Source: Archangium sp.
GTDB taxonomy: Bacteria; Myxococcota; Myxococcia; Myxococcales; Myxococcaceae
Reading direction: 5' to 3'
Length of the DNA: 7,251 nucleotides
NCBI GenBank assembly: GCA_016793585.1
Contig: JAEUJR010000571.1
Span: 1-7,251 of the forward strand
Shown in pieces: positions 6,966 through 7,251 of this stretch. A program made the translations under genes and the position numbers. The first letter of the stretch is position 1. Every line of letters begins with the position of its first letter. The notes below the pieces were generated by a model. The model searched no databases. It worked only from the letters and a program-made list of their open reading frames with translations, and had not been told where the DNA came from.

Positions 6966-7251
6966 ATGCGTACGCTCTTCGTCTCACTCGCCATCGCGCT
7001 GACCGCGGCACCCGCCTTCGCGCTCGAGAAGGCCGACATGGTGAAGCTGCTCGCCGAGATCGACGACCGCCAGCGCAACGGCGGCGACTACAAGGCGCTC
7101 ATCTATCTGGAGCAGAAAGAGAAGGACAAAGCCGACGTCGTGCGCGAGGTGCTGGTGTACCGCCGCGACGCCGACGACAAGCTGATGCTGCTCTTCAGCA
7201 AGCCCAAGAGCGAAGAGGGCAAGGGCATTCTGCGCCTCGACAAGAACCTGT
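6966..7251 (+). CDS. LolA-like outer-membrane lipoprotein-sorting protein (partial, 3' end missing)
   Basis: Only the first 95 codons are present and the reading frame is open at the window edge. A Sec signal peptide is clear: MRTLF, a hydrophobic core, then APAFA with predicted cleavage before Leu20. No lipobox cysteine is seen, so the mature protein should be soluble in the periplasm. The mature part begins with a helix (about 21-42), then strand-like segments ending in LLFSKPKSEEGKGILRL, which matches the Pro...KG...LRL pattern of the LolA_like/outer-membrane lipoprotein-sorting family found beside FtsX-type and MMPL-type exporters. These proteins are thought to bind acyl chains of lipoproteins or other lipids in a half-barrel cavity. 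Its position six nt after the second permease supports a role as the carrier that accepts cargo from the exporter. Without the C-terminal half, the subfamily cannot be settled. Confidence 0.82.
   Translation, partial: MRTLFVSLAIALTAAPAFALEKADMVKLLAEIDDRQRNGGDYKALIYLEQKEKDKADVVREVLVYRRDADDKLMLLFSKPKSEEGKGILRLDKNL

Overview
The window is GC-rich, with third codon positions dominated by G and C. It is densely packed with genes in short overlapping or near-overlapping operons. The gene content (a HEAT-repeat protein, a zinc-ribbon DUF2089 regulator, a LolCDE/MacB-type ABC exporter with a LolA-like partner) fits a Gram-negative bacterium with an outer membrane. Base composition and protein style suggest a myxobacterium-like (Myxococcota) genome, but no marker gene here proves this.

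Layout. On the minus strand (about 45-1135) is a two-gene unit: a HEAT-repeat scaffold protein, then an 88-residue hypothetical protein 17 nt downstream. A 141-bp divergent intergenic region (1136-1276) holds an AT-rich hyphenated palindrome and a plausible plus-strand promoter. Its predicted transcription start falls on the first base of the next ATG, so the next gene may be translated from a leaderless mRNA. On the plus strand (1277-2685) two genes overlap by ATGA: a DUF2089 zinc-ribbon/HTH regulator, and a protein with a short SHOCT-like helical N-terminus followed by a long pentapeptide-like beta-solenoid. After 83 bp comes a tightly coupled export operon (2769 to the window end): a LolD/MacB-type ATPase, a very large FtsX/LolE-type permease, a second permease of normal size, and the start of a secreted LolA-like outer-membrane lipoprotein-sorting protein that runs off the edge.

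How they may work together. One ATPase, two non-identical permeases and a periplasmic LolA-like protein are the parts expected of a machine that extracts a lipoprotein or other amphiphile from the inner membrane and passes it across the periplasm. The DUF2089/SHOCT-like/beta-solenoid pair resembles the regulator and LiaX/YvlB-type architecture linked to envelope-stress responses in other bacteria. Its position just upstream suggests, but does not show, that it senses or controls the exporter.

The most unusual element is the first permease. Compared with its operon partner it carries three extra, mostly helical blocks (roughly 290 residues in total) in its periplasmic domain, splitting a motif that is contiguous in the partner. 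No mobile element, CRISPR array, rRNA or tRNA was seen.
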